A stretch of 5,620 bases of DNA, taken from assembly GCA_031378715.1 (NCBI GenBank), contig JANNEN010000075.1:1-5620 (forward strand). The letters are read 5' to 3'. The first letter of the stretch is position 1; each line of letters opens with the position of its first letter. Source of the stretch: Emticicia sp031378715. GTDB lineage: Bacteria; Bacteroidota; Bacteroidia; Cytophagales; Spirosomataceae. The notes under the pieces are model-generated. The model saw only the letters and a list, made by a program, of their open reading frames with translations. It did no database searches and was not told the DNA's origin. Made by a program: the position numbers and the translations under genes. Shown piece by piece: positions 1-5,620 of this stretch.

Positions 1-65
1 ATTTTTTTTGCAACATTTTCCAAAAAAACGTTGTTAAAAATTAGTACAAGCAAATTCAAACACTC
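1..65 (+). other. Leader upstream of the ABC exporter, no promoter recognised
   Basis: An AT-rich 65-bp stretch. A TTTG at 7-10 could be a Bacteroidota -33 element, but no TAnnTTTG follows at the right distance. No Shine-Dalgarno precedes the TTG start. Whether an upstream gene shares the transcript cannot be seen. Confidence 0.3.
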
Positions 66-1847
66 TTGAAACATCTCGCTTACCTCAATAAATATTTTTT
101 AAAATACAAATGGTACTTGATTCTCGGAATCATTTTTACCATCATTTCTAACCTTTTTGGAATCCTGCCCGCCCAAATCGTGCGTCATGCCCTTGATTTA
201 GTCAAGGAAACGATTGATGTTTATCTACTTTTTGATAATTCTCAAACCCAAAAAACCATGTATGATGTCTTCACGACCAGCATCGGCATCTATGGTTTGT
301 TGATTTTGGTAATGGCTATCTTGAAAGGAATTTTCCTGTTTGCAGTTCGCCAAACCTTAATTGTGATGTCCCGCCACATTGAATTTGACCTAAAAAACGA
401 AATTTATGCCCATTATCAAAGTCTGCCGTTGAGTTTTTACCGCCAAAACAACACGGGCGATTTGATGGCTCGTATCTCGGAAGATGTCAGCAAAGTTCGA
501 ATGTACGTCGGGCCGTCGCTCATGTATTTGATGAATATGGTCGTGTTGGTGGTACTGATTTTGAGTTATATGTTTTCGGTCAATGCCCGCCTTACTTGGT
601 GGGTGTTGCTGCCAATGCCCGTGCTGTCGGCGAGTATTTTTTTGGTGAGTAGTACTATGCACAAGCGTTCGGAAGAAATTCAACGCAGCCTTTCTAATCT
701 TTCTACTTTTGTGCAGGAAGCATTTTCAGGAATCAGAGTTTTGAAAGCCTTTGCCCGTGAAGATGATTCGGCAAAGCGTTTTACGGCCGAAAGTGATGTT
801 TACAAAGAAAAATCCTTGGCCTTGACTCAGGTCGATTCGCTATTTTCTCCAACCACTGCCTTACTTATTGGCATGAGTACAATTTTGTGCGTTTATGTGG
901 GTGGGCAAGAAATCATTGCGGGGCGACTGACCCCAGGAAACGTAACGGAATTTATCATGTACGTATTTATGCTCACCTGGCCGCTCATCGCTTTGGGTTG
1001 GACATCGAGCCAGATTCAGCGGGCAGCGGCTTCTCAAAAACGCATCAACGAGTTTCTGAATATTAAGTCTGAAATCGTTTCTGCAAAAAACATCAAGACC
1101 GAAATTGAGGGTAATATCAGTTTCCGAAATATTGATTTTTTATATCCCGATTCGGGGATTCAGGCACTCCGAAACTTTAATCTCGACATAAAATCGGGTG
1201 AATCAGTAGCCATTCTCGGCACAACGGGTTCTGGGAAAAGTACAATCGCTAACTTGATGGTCAGAATGTATGACCCCACCCGTGGCGATGTGTTTTTTGA
1301 TGGCAAATCAATCAAGGATTATAACGTGCAATTTTTGCGTAGCCAAATCGGATACGTGCCGCAGGAAGTGTTTTTGTTTTCGGATACGATACTGAATAAT
1401 GCCAAGTTTGGTTCGCCCGATTTATCAGAAGAACAAATCATTCAGGCCACAAAAGATGCCGATTTGTACGAAAACATTATGGATTTCCCAGAAAAATTCG
1501 ATACAAAACTCGGTGAACGAGGCATTACGCTCTCGGGCGGACAGAAACAAAGGCTTTCAATCACCCGTGCGATTGCCCGTGAACCAAAGATTTTGATACT
1601 TGACGATTGCCTCTCGGCGGTTGATACCAACACCGAAAATATCATCTTGAATAACCTCCAACGCATCATGCAGAATCGTACTTCGGTTATTATTTCGCAC
1701 CGAATTTCGTCGGCAAAGTTAGCCGACAGAATCTTGGTTTTAGACAATGGCGAAGTTATCGAACAAGGCACCCACGAACAACTCTACGAAAGTGGCGGAG
1801 CGTACCGTGAACTTTACGAAAAACAGCTACAAACCGAGGAGGTTTAG
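66..1847 (+). CDS. ABC exporter half-transporter (permease fused to ATPase), MdlA/YheI-like
   Basis: Inner-membrane ATP-driven exporter of the type I (MsbA/multidrug) fold; the substrate cannot be read from sequence. The first ~315 residues hold six likely membrane segments (about 16-36, 74-96, 152-171, 177-197, 259-283, 291-312). The ATPase domain follows from about residue 345: Walker A GTTGSGKST (385-393), Q-loop Gln433, signature LSGGQKQR (489-496), Walker B ILILD ending at Asp513, D-loop SAVD to Asp520, and switch His545. The residue after Walker B is Asp514 rather than Glu, as in the degenerate-site subunits of heterodimeric exporters (MdlA, YheI/BmrC, TM287). The 593-residue length is normal for the family. 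The start is a TTG: an in-frame TAG at 42-44 limits extension, the next ATG would remove the first membrane segment, and the MKHLAYLNKYFLKYKW opening looks like a family N-terminus. No partner subunit lies in the window. Fold call is very secure; pairing and substrate are inferred. Confidence 0.96.
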   Translation: MKHLAYLNKYFLKYKWYLILGIIFTIISNLFGILPAQIVRHALDLVKETIDVYLLFDNSQTQKTMYDVFTTSIGIYGLLILVMAILKGIFLFAVRQTLIVMSRHIEFDLKNEIYAHYQSLPLSFYRQNNTGDLMARISEDVSKVRMYVGPSLMYLMNMVVLVVLILSYMFSVNARLTWWVLLPMPVLSASIFLVSSTMHKRSEEIQRSLSNLSTFVQEAFSGIRVLKAFAREDDSAKRFTAESDVYKEKSLALTQVDSLFSPTTALLIGMSTILCVYVGGQEIIAGRLTPGNVTEFIMYVFMLTWPLIALGWTSSQIQRAAASQKRINEFLNIKSEIVSAKNIKTEIEGNISFRNIDFLYPDSGIQALRNFNLDIKSGESVAILGTTGSGKSTIANLMVRMYDPTRGDVFFDGKSIKDYNVQFLRSQIGYVPQEVFLFSDTILNNAKFGSPDLSEEQIIQATKDADLYENIMDFPEKFDTKLGERGITLSGGQKQRLSITRAIAREPKILILDDCLSAVDTNTENIILNNLQRIMQNRTSVIISHRISSAKLADRILVLDNGEVIEQGTHEQLYESGGAYRELYEKQLQTEEV

Positions 1848-1850
1848 GTT

Positions 1851-2738
1851 TCATTCTTCATAAAACTTAATGTCATTTTGGGCAAGAAACTCCTTGATAA
1901 TATCAACGTGAATGCAATGCCCCACGTGCAGAAAAGGCTGATTATTGACTTTGATTGTCTTGCCGTTGATGTTGTGTTCGGCGTTGTGCATGTCAAACCC
2001 TAAGTGCAGGGCATTGGTTTTGCTTTGCATACCACAAACCAAGCCGTTTCGGTCGAAAAGTGGCCCACCGCTCTGTCCACGCAAGCCTGGGGTGCTTAGT
2101 TCGACACCAAAAAGCGTACCTTCATCAACCAAATGGCGGGTCAGCATACCGTCAATCGGGAATCGTGGCGTGCCAGTGATGCCGCTGTTTGTCCACTCGA
2201 TTGCATCGGCCTGGGCGTTGTACTGAAAATTAGTAAATTCAGGAAACGGATACCCCAATCGGCAGAGCGATTTGCCTTGCTTTAAAGTCGAGCCATTTTT
2301 CAAGAATCGAGCGTAGGATTGGTAAAGTGGCTGCCGAAATTGCTCAAAAATTATGATTGCCAAGTCATATTTTGGGTGGTTTATCCAACGGAAACGCATT
2401 TCGGGGTCGGCGGTACAATCCAAAAATCGTTCGCTGAGTTCGATCATTGCATCGGGTTTATAATCATACTTTATTTCTAAGCCTCGCAACGCTTTTTGGT
2501 AGCGGCCGTCCCGTGGAATAGCTTGCCGTTCTTGGCGGAAATTGGCATAGTGTTGATTCATATTCGTACGATTACCAATCAAATCAATGACGTGCTTGCA
2601 GGTAACGGCACACGAAAATTCATTGACAAAAAACATCGTGGCGGCTCCGCCCGTAACAATAGATTCATTATAATTTCTGGAAATAAACTGAATCGGGCGA
2701 GTAAAACGCCCAACCTCTTCGATAGCATTGACGAACAT
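1851..2738 (-). CDS. Trypsin-like serine peptidase domain protein, probably cytoplasmic
   Basis: A 295-residue protein with the three landmarks of a chymotrypsin/trypsin-fold peptidase. Numbered from the chosen start, these are His49 in CKHVID, Asp125 in YDLAIIIF, and the nucleophile Ser223 in GQSGGPLF. Substrate and role are unknown. No signal peptide or membrane segment is visible, so it is probably intracellular, unlike periplasmic DegP-type proteases; no PDZ domain is seen either. The frame stays open upstream to an ATG at 2876, but that extension would run through the terminator at 2768-2798 and into the neighbouring nucleotidyltransferase gene. The ATG at 2736-2738 (MFVNAIEEVG) is therefore preferred; it is preceded by an A-rich stretch with no Shine-Dalgarno. 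The gene converges on the ABC exporter with 3 bp between stops. Sampled lines are 43-60% GC, richer than the module upstream. Activity is inferred from motif spacing only. Confidence 0.82.
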   Translation of the reverse strand: MFVNAIEEVGRFTRPIQFISRNYNESIVTGGAATMFFVNEFSCAVTCKHVIDLIGNRTNMNQHYANFRQERQAIPRDGRYQKALRGLEIKYDYKPDAMIELSERFLDCTADPEMRFRWINHPKYDLAIIIFEQFRQPLYQSYARFLKNGSTLKQGKSLCRLGYPFPEFTNFQYNAQADAIEWTNSGITGTPRFPIDGMLTRHLVDEGTLFGVELSTPGLRGQSGGPLFDRNGLVCGMQSKTNALHLGFDMHNAEHNINGKTIKVNNQPFLHVGHCIHVDIIKEFLAQNDIKFYEE

Positions 2739-2767
2739 AGTATTTTTTAATTTCTTTGAATAGTAAC

Positions 2768-2798
2768 AAAAAAAGAGCCAATACTGATTTGGCTCTTT
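2768..2798 (-). terminator. Intrinsic terminator after the nucleotidyltransferase gene
   Basis: A perfect 10-bp stem (AAAGAGCCAA at 2772-2781 pairing with TTGGCTCTTT at 2789-2798) closes a 7-nt loop. Read on the minus strand it runs straight into seven T residues (complement of 2768-2774). It lies 13 bp past the stop codon of the nucleotidyltransferase gene and ends about 30 bp before the peptidase ATG, so it should end the two-gene transcript. On the plus strand the stem is followed by only three T and then G, so it looks one-directional. Any peptidase promoter would have to overlap it, or the peptidase is expressed by read-through. Confidence 0.85.
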
Positions 2799-2811
2799 GC
2801 ATTGATAACTT

Positions 2812-3330
2812 TTATCTTTTCTTCCAAAATTGTATTTTATCCCAAAAATTTTCGGGGTTTTTAGGTAAATCTTCACCTTTCAAAAAATCGTCAATCATTA
2901 TTACATCTCTAAAATCTTGGTTTCGTTTTGCTAATACTTTCACTTCACGCAAATCGGTTATGTGCAATACACGTATCGAATGTTCTTGAATTTGCTGAAC
3001 TTTCGCCCGTTCAAAACATTCATCGAAGTCAAACTTTTTATGAACAACTGTCAGAATATCTATCGGCCCTACGAGCGTAAAAACTTGTGGTTCAGTAAAG
3101 TTCTGTTCTCGAATATCTGCAATTTCATCTTCAGTATAGTCGATACCGAGTAAAGTTTTCAAGAAAAGTGCTTTATTTTCATTTGTTGGTCGAATCCAGA
3201 TGTCAGCATCTTTAGTGTGCCGCATGATACCGTGAAGATTGAGAGCCATTCCCCCGATAACCATAAATTTTAAATTATTGGCATTGGCACTTTCTACAAA
3301 ACGCAGAAATTCTGAATTTTCTAAATCCAT
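2812..3330 (-). CDS. Minimal nucleotidyltransferase (MNT/AbiEii-like fold)
   Basis: A 172-residue single-domain protein of the DNA polymerase beta-type nucleotidyltransferase superfamily. It carries the Gly-Gly motif VIGGMALNLHG (GG at 26-27), then RHTKDADIWI with metal-binding Asp41 and Asp43, and a plausible third carboxylate, Asp91, in GPIDILT. All three acidic positions are present, so it may be active as a nucleotide transferase; its target (tRNA, protein or small molecule) cannot be told. The wording around the motif resembles small Bacteroidota nucleotidyltransferases annotated as DUF6036/AbiEii-like. The start codon lies inside the end of the upstream 65-residue gene (10-bp overlap), which implies translational coupling. 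A strong terminator follows the stop. Sampled lines are about 30-35% GC, below the peptidase next door, which is compatible with acquisition as a module. It could be the toxin or the antitoxin of a pair, or an unrelated modifying enzyme. Confidence 0.85.
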   Translation of the reverse strand: MDLENSEFLRFVESANANNLKFMVIGGMALNLHGIMRHTKDADIWIRPTNENKALFLKTLLGIDYTEDEIADIREQNFTEPQVFTLVGPIDILTVVHKKFDFDECFERAKVQQIQEHSIRVLHITDLREVKVLAKRNQDFRDVIMIDDFLKGEDLPKNPENFWDKIQFWKKR

Positions 3331-3518
3331 GACGGTTTTCTAATCAAAATTTTACGTTCGATCTTTTGCTTACTTTCATTATGAATCTGCCGATACTCTT
3401 CTTGCATTTCAAACAAACTTATCAGCCTTTCGGTTGGGGTCATATTTCTGCCCAATTCTAATAAATAAAAGTATTGATCGCCAATATGTTTGTGTCGAAC
3501 TATTTTTCGCTCTTGCAT
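3321..3518 (-). CDS. Small protein coupled to the nucleotidyltransferase
   Basis: A 65-residue, strongly basic protein, not assigned to a named family. It has a charged N-terminus (MQERKIVRHKH), a central MTPTERLISLFEMQEEYRQI stretch predicted to be helical, and a basic tail ending RKPSWI. From memory, short proteins with a TPxERL...EyR core often sit directly before nucleotidyltransferases of this type in Bacteroidota, which supports a real gene rather than a chance frame. Its last 10 bp overlap the start of the nucleotidyltransferase. No HEPN-type RxxxxH catalytic motif, no helix-turn-helix and no ribbon-helix-helix is obvious. It may be a binding partner or antitoxin of the enzyme, but that is inference. 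The ATG is preceded by an AT-rich region carrying three TTTTATC repeats on the coding strand and no Shine-Dalgarno. Confidence 0.75.
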   Translation of the reverse strand: MQERKIVRHKHIGDQYFYLLELGRNMTPTERLISLFEMQEEYRQIHNESKQKIERKILIRKPSWI

Positions 3519-3545
3519 CTTAACATAGATTTTGATTTAAAATTA

Positions 3546-3593
3546 GATAAAAAACGATAAAATTATTTAATTTTTGCTAATTATTTGATAAAA
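3546..3593. repeat. Three GATAAAA direct repeats upstream of the small-protein operon
   Basis: GATAAAA occurs on the plus strand at 3546-3552, 3556-3562 and 3587-3593 (TTTTATC on the coding strand), 28, 38 and 69 bases upstream of the small-protein ATG. The start-to-start spacings of 10 and 31 bp are close to whole helical turns, as expected of operator sites on one DNA face. A second direct repeat, AATTATTT, appears at 3561-3568 and 3579-3586. The whole gap 3519-3641 is very AT-rich, so chance is a real alternative. No clear Bacteroidota promoter (TTTG / TAnnTTTG) was recognised here, nor a terminator for the barrel-protein gene. Confidence 0.3.
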
Positions 3594-3641
3594 TGAAGCC
3601 AACCGACGCTGACTCTTGGTGAAAAAATCTCAAATATATGA

Positions 3642-4682
3642 TTATTTGCCGAAACGAAGACCGACGATGTAGGTACTGGCACTTGCTTGCGTTCCCCCAA
3701 AAGTATATGTGTTTGATTCTTTGGTACGAACTACTTGCCTAACATTTGCAATATTGGGTTGCATTTGAATAAACAAGTTTATTGACTTATAGCCTATATT
3801 TGCCACCCAAGCAGTTTGAAAAGTTCTGTATCTAAAATTCATTGTAGGTTCGTCAGATAAGAAAAGAGTTTCTCCCAAGTTTGAAAAGTAAAATTGACTA
3901 TCAATTCGTCTAAAATTATTCAAACTCACCAACGACTTTAACCCAATTCCAAAACTAAACGTTTTTTGACCCTTACTATTTATCAAACTTATAGTCGGCA
4001 TAAGTTGCGTGTATAAATTGAGCGTTGAAGTATTTAGGTATCTCGAAGAAGAAGAACTAAACAAAGAGTCAATAAATTTATTGTTTAGTGGATTCGACAC
4101 ATTAGCGGTATATTGAAAACTTGACATAGCGTTTGTTGCTTTTATTCTTGATGTAATGAAATCAAACCCGCCGCCGTACCGAATTGAGAAGTCAAATCTA
4201 TCACTTCTGTTGAGTTTTTTATCAAAGAAAACGCCCAAACCAATCATCGGAATAGTTTTACCTTTCATAGCACTGGCTTTTTGATAAACCCCTCCGATTG
4301 ACGGAAAATTTATCGTTTCACCTTGAAAAAATGCCCCCGATTCGGTCGTACTCACCCCCACAAACAAATTAACATTCATATTCTTCAACCATTTTTTGCT
4401 CGAAATCTTGGTGTTTACCTCACGATTTTTTAGGTTTTCGTCCACTTCACGGAGGGTTACTTCTTCGTTGTTTGAGAAATTCTTTTCGGAGCGTTTGCGT
4501 ACTTCGGCAAAGAGTTTATTGAGGTCGTATTTAGCAATTTCGTTCAGATCAGCCTTGTTTTCGGCATAAAAAACAACTTTTGCTTTCTTGCCGATGTTAG
4601 CAATGAGCGAATCCTCAACGGCGTTTGCTCTTGCAAAAGTGGAGATAAGCATAAAAGTTAGTAGTGTGATTTGCTTTTTCAT
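3642..4682 (-). CDS. Secreted outer-membrane beta-barrel protein of an ECF sigma operon
   Basis: A 346-residue exported protein. Residues 1-21 are a Sec signal peptide: KK, a hydrophobic core ITLLTFMLISTF, and an A-N-A cleavage site before Val22. Residues ~22-100 form a charged, mostly helical periplasmic region (KAKVVFYAENKADLNEIAKY...), a kind of segment I associate with Bacteroidota proteins encoded next to ECF sigma/anti-sigma pairs. From about residue 102 on, alternating hydrophobic/aromatic strands (for example VNLFVGVST, FDFSIRYGGGFDF, KTFSFGIGLKS, INLFIQMQPNI) and a final strand TYIVGLRFGK fit an outer-membrane beta-barrel. A serine-rich loop (SLFSSSSSRY, 206-215) is encoded by a short TTC run. 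It is third in the sigma / anti-sigma / barrel order, 138 bp after the anti-sigma gene. The start ATG follows an A-rich leader. Its precise role (sensor, channel or structural protein) is not known. Confidence 0.8.
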   Translation of the reverse strand: MKKQITLLTFMLISTFARANAVEDSLIANIGKKAKVVFYAENKADLNEIAKYDLNKLFAEVRKRSEKNFSNNEEVTLREVDENLKNREVNTKISSKKWLKNMNVNLFVGVSTTESGAFFQGETINFPSIGGVYQKASAMKGKTIPMIGLGVFFDKKLNRSDRFDFSIRYGGGFDFITSRIKATNAMSSFQYTANVSNPLNNKFIDSLFSSSSSRYLNTSTLNLYTQLMPTISLINSKGQKTFSFGIGLKSLVSLNNFRRIDSQFYFSNLGETLFLSDEPTMNFRYRTFQTAWVANIGYKSINLFIQMQPNIANVRQVVRTKESNTYTFGGTQASASTYIVGLRFGK

Positions 4683-4751
4683 TTTTTTGATGTTTAGAAT
4701 TTTGTACTGTATGTAACTAATTAAACTTGGTTCTAATTATTTTCACTTCAC

Positions 4752-4784
4752 AACGCTGGCAGGGTTCTGAACCCTGCCAGCGTT
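4752..4784. repeat. Perfect 15-bp-arm palindrome inside the sigma operon
   Basis: AACGCTGGCAGGGTT (4752-4766), a CTG spacer, then its exact reverse complement (4770-4784). The palindrome is about 60% GC inside an AT-rich spacer. Neither strand has a T-tract after it, so it is not a standard intrinsic terminator. It lies 36 bp past the anti-sigma stop and about 70 bp before the barrel-protein ATG. Its form resembles dispersed REP-like palindromes, which I believe occur in many copies in Cytophagales genomes. In the transcript it would form a very stable hairpin that could stabilise the upstream mRNA part or lower downstream expression. The rest of the spacer 4683-4820 shows no gene. Confidence 0.85.
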
Positions 4785-4820
4785 AAACCCAGTAATTTCA
4801 CGAATAGCCTTGAATATTTA

Positions 4821-5495
4821 TCATTTACCATTATACATTACCTTAGTTGTATCGTACCTAAAACTCTGCCCCAAATACGCCCACACATTGCGTGGCTCAA
4901 TGTTGAGTTCCCGCCAGTCGATTTTGCCTTCGGTATTAAAACTTTTTAGTTGTCGAAAAGCCCGTTTAGCAAAGTTTTCCCGCTTCATTAACTTGTCGGG
5001 AATCAATGGAAAATCAACCGTTGTAACTTTTTCGTTTCTAAATTTTAGTTCATAAGCGATAGTTTTTTTGTTGTAGATAAGCGAATCGAAATTGATTTTT
5101 GACCGTACTATTTCAAGTTCGATAGTGAGTTTTTTTTGCTCTTCGGCTTGTGCTTCAACAAGAGGTATGTTAGTTATGGCTTCTTTTTGAATGGGTTTTT
5201 GTTTATTTTTTTTTGACCACGGAGTTGCACGGGGTTCCTCACGGAGTTTCACGGAGTTTTTTTGAGTAGAAATCATCGCTTGGGTATTTACTGGTTCTTC
5301 AAAATCAATCAAGAAAAAACCACCAATCAATAAACTCGCTGCCGCCCACCAAAGCCACAAAGGTTTTTGTTTTTGGGGCTTTTTTTCGTCCAAACGTTCC
5401 TCCAATCGTTTCCACAAATCGGTATCCTCAAAGTACAAATCCGTGTCGGAAAAATTTTCGATTTTGTGTTTGATATTTTGTTCTTCTTGGGTCAT
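4821..5495 (-). CDS. Anti-sigma-factor-like single-pass membrane protein
   Basis: A 224-residue protein whose ATG overlaps the TGA of the ECF sigma gene (TGATG), the classic arrangement for a sigma/anti-sigma pair. Residues 1-44 are a charged cytoplasmic domain (MTQEEQNIKHKIENFSD..., with LWKRLEERLDEKK) that would bind the sigma factor. Residues 45-63 (PLWLWWAAASLLIGGFFLI) form one membrane span after a Lys-rich stretch, fitting an N-in orientation. The rest would be periplasmic: a basic, low-complexity linker (about 78-125) and then a C-terminal region (FDSLIYNKKTIAYELKF...DWRELNIEPRNVWAYLGQSFRYDTTKVMYNGK). No zinc-binding HxxxCxxC motif is present, so it is not a ZAS-type anti-sigma factor. 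Residues 80-93 of the linker are encoded by a CACGGAGT repeat array. The function is inferred mainly from position, topology and overlap rather than from a recognised domain. Confidence 0.8.
   Translation of the reverse strand: MTQEEQNIKHKIENFSDTDLYFEDTDLWKRLEERLDEKKPQKQKPLWLWWAAASLLIGGFFLIDFEEPVNTQAMISTQKNSVKLREEPRATPWSKKNKQKPIQKEAITNIPLVEAQAEEQKKLTIELEIVRSKINFDSLIYNKKTIAYELKFRNEKVTTVDFPLIPDKLMKRENFAKRAFRQLKSFNTEGKIDWRELNIEPRNVWAYLGQSFRYDTTKVMYNGK
5218..5257. repeat. Four-copy CACGGAGT array inside the anti-sigma gene
   Basis: CACGGAGT occurs at 5218-5225, 5240-5247 and 5250-5257, with a one-mismatch copy CACGGGGT at 5228-5235; start spacings are 10, 12 and 10 bp. The block is flanked by runs of T on both sides. 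I recall the motif family (CACGGAGTTTCACGGAG and relatives) as a dispersed, usually intergenic repeat in Bacteroidota. Here it is read through in frame and encodes residues 80-93 (NSVKLREEPRATPW) of the anti-sigma periplasmic linker. Confidence 0.8.
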
Positions 5496-5620
5496 CAGTT
5501 TACAAGTTTGAGCATTACAATTTTTTGTTTCATCATCGCTTTTGCCTTGAAAAGTTGCGAGCGAGATGTTCCTTCCGAAATATTGAGCATTTCGGCAATT
5601 TCGGCGTGCGAATAACCCTC
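5495..5620 (-). CDS. ECF RNA polymerase sigma factor, C-terminal end (partial)
   Basis: The last 41 codons and TGA stop of a gene that continues past the right edge of the window. The encoded EGYSHAEIAEMLNISEGTSR followed by SQLFKAKAMMKQKI is a textbook sigma region 4.2 helix-turn-helix, the part that reads the -35 element. The GYSHAEIAEMLxISEGTSxSQL wording is typical of Bacteroidota ECF factors. The stop TGA shares its A with the ATG of the next gene, so sigma and anti-sigma would be made in a coupled way. Region 2 and the operon promoter lie outside the window. ECF factors commonly activate their own operon, but no promoter is visible here to test that. Confidence 0.93.
   Translation of the reverse strand, partial: EGYSHAEIAEMLNISEGTSRSQLFKAKAMMKQKIVMLKLVN

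Noticed and set aside
11..34. Possible hairpin CAAC...GTTG before the ABC gene
   Set aside because: Imperfect, weak AT-rich stem; not distinguishable from chance.
390..683. Minus-strand open frame of 97 codons inside the ABC exporter
   Set aside because: Lies wholly opposite the membrane domain of a clear gene; its His/Gln-rich translation has no family character.
1442..1771. Minus-strand open frame of 109 codons opposite the ATPase domain
   Set aside because: Antisense shadow of conserved ABC motifs; no independent start signal or domain.
2739..2876. N-terminal extension of the peptidase to an ATG at 2876
   Set aside because: It would run through an intrinsic terminator and overlap the nucleotidyltransferase coding end; the extra 46 residues show no domain character.
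3321..3518. Small protein as a HEPN toxin of a HEPN-MNT pair
   Set aside because: Only 65 residues, with no RxxxxH motif; too short for a HEPN fold.
4752..4784. Palindrome as an intrinsic terminator between anti-sigma and barrel genes
   Set aside because: No T-tract follows on either strand; annotated as a repeat instead.
5218..5257. CRISPR-like array
   Set aside because: Units of 8 bp spaced 10-12 bp apart are far too short for CRISPR repeats and spacers, and the block is translated in frame.
5367..5615. Plus-strand open frame of 82 codons near the right edge
   Set aside because: Antisense to the sigma factor C-terminus and the anti-sigma N-terminus, both recognisable on the minus strand.

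Overview
The window looks like a chromosomal piece of a Bacteroidota genome, probably of the Cytophagales/Spirosoma-Runella kind. This is inferred from four things: the A-rich upstream regions without Shine-Dalgarno motifs, the ECF sigma / anti-sigma / outer-membrane barrel arrangement, a nucleotidyltransferase paired with a small upstream gene, and CACGGAGT-type repeats. Sampled lines range from about 30 to 60% GC. I see no tRNA, rRNA, CRISPR array, transposase or phage gene.

Layout. (1) Bases 66-1847, plus strand: a complete ABC exporter half-transporter, membrane domain fused to ATPase domain, with an Asp at the usual catalytic Glu position. (2) Bases 1851-2738, minus strand: a trypsin-like serine peptidase homologue with a recognisable His/Asp/Ser triad and no signal peptide. 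It converges on the ABC gene with only 3 bp between the stop codons. (3) Bases 2768-2798: an intrinsic terminator read on the minus strand, which separates the peptidase from the module behind it. (4) Bases 2812-3518, minus strand: a two-gene, AT-rich, translationally coupled module of a 65-residue small protein and a 172-residue minimal nucleotidyltransferase. (5) Bases 3642-5620, minus strand: an operon entering from the right edge. It holds the C-terminal end of an ECF sigma factor, a single-pass anti-sigma-like membrane protein (TGATG overlap), and a secreted outer-membrane beta-barrel protein.

The right-hand operon reads as a cell-envelope signalling unit: the anti-sigma protein would hold the sigma factor at the inner membrane, and the barrel protein is a likely regulon member or envelope partner. 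Two repeats sit inside this operon. One is a perfect 15-bp-arm palindrome between the anti-sigma and barrel genes. The other is a four-copy CACGGAGT array lying in frame inside the anti-sigma coding sequence.

I do not see a convincing new multi-gene system. The best leads are the in-frame repeat in the anti-sigma gene, the intra-operon palindrome, and the small-protein/nucleotidyltransferase pair, whose function is unknown and which may be toxin-antitoxin-like.
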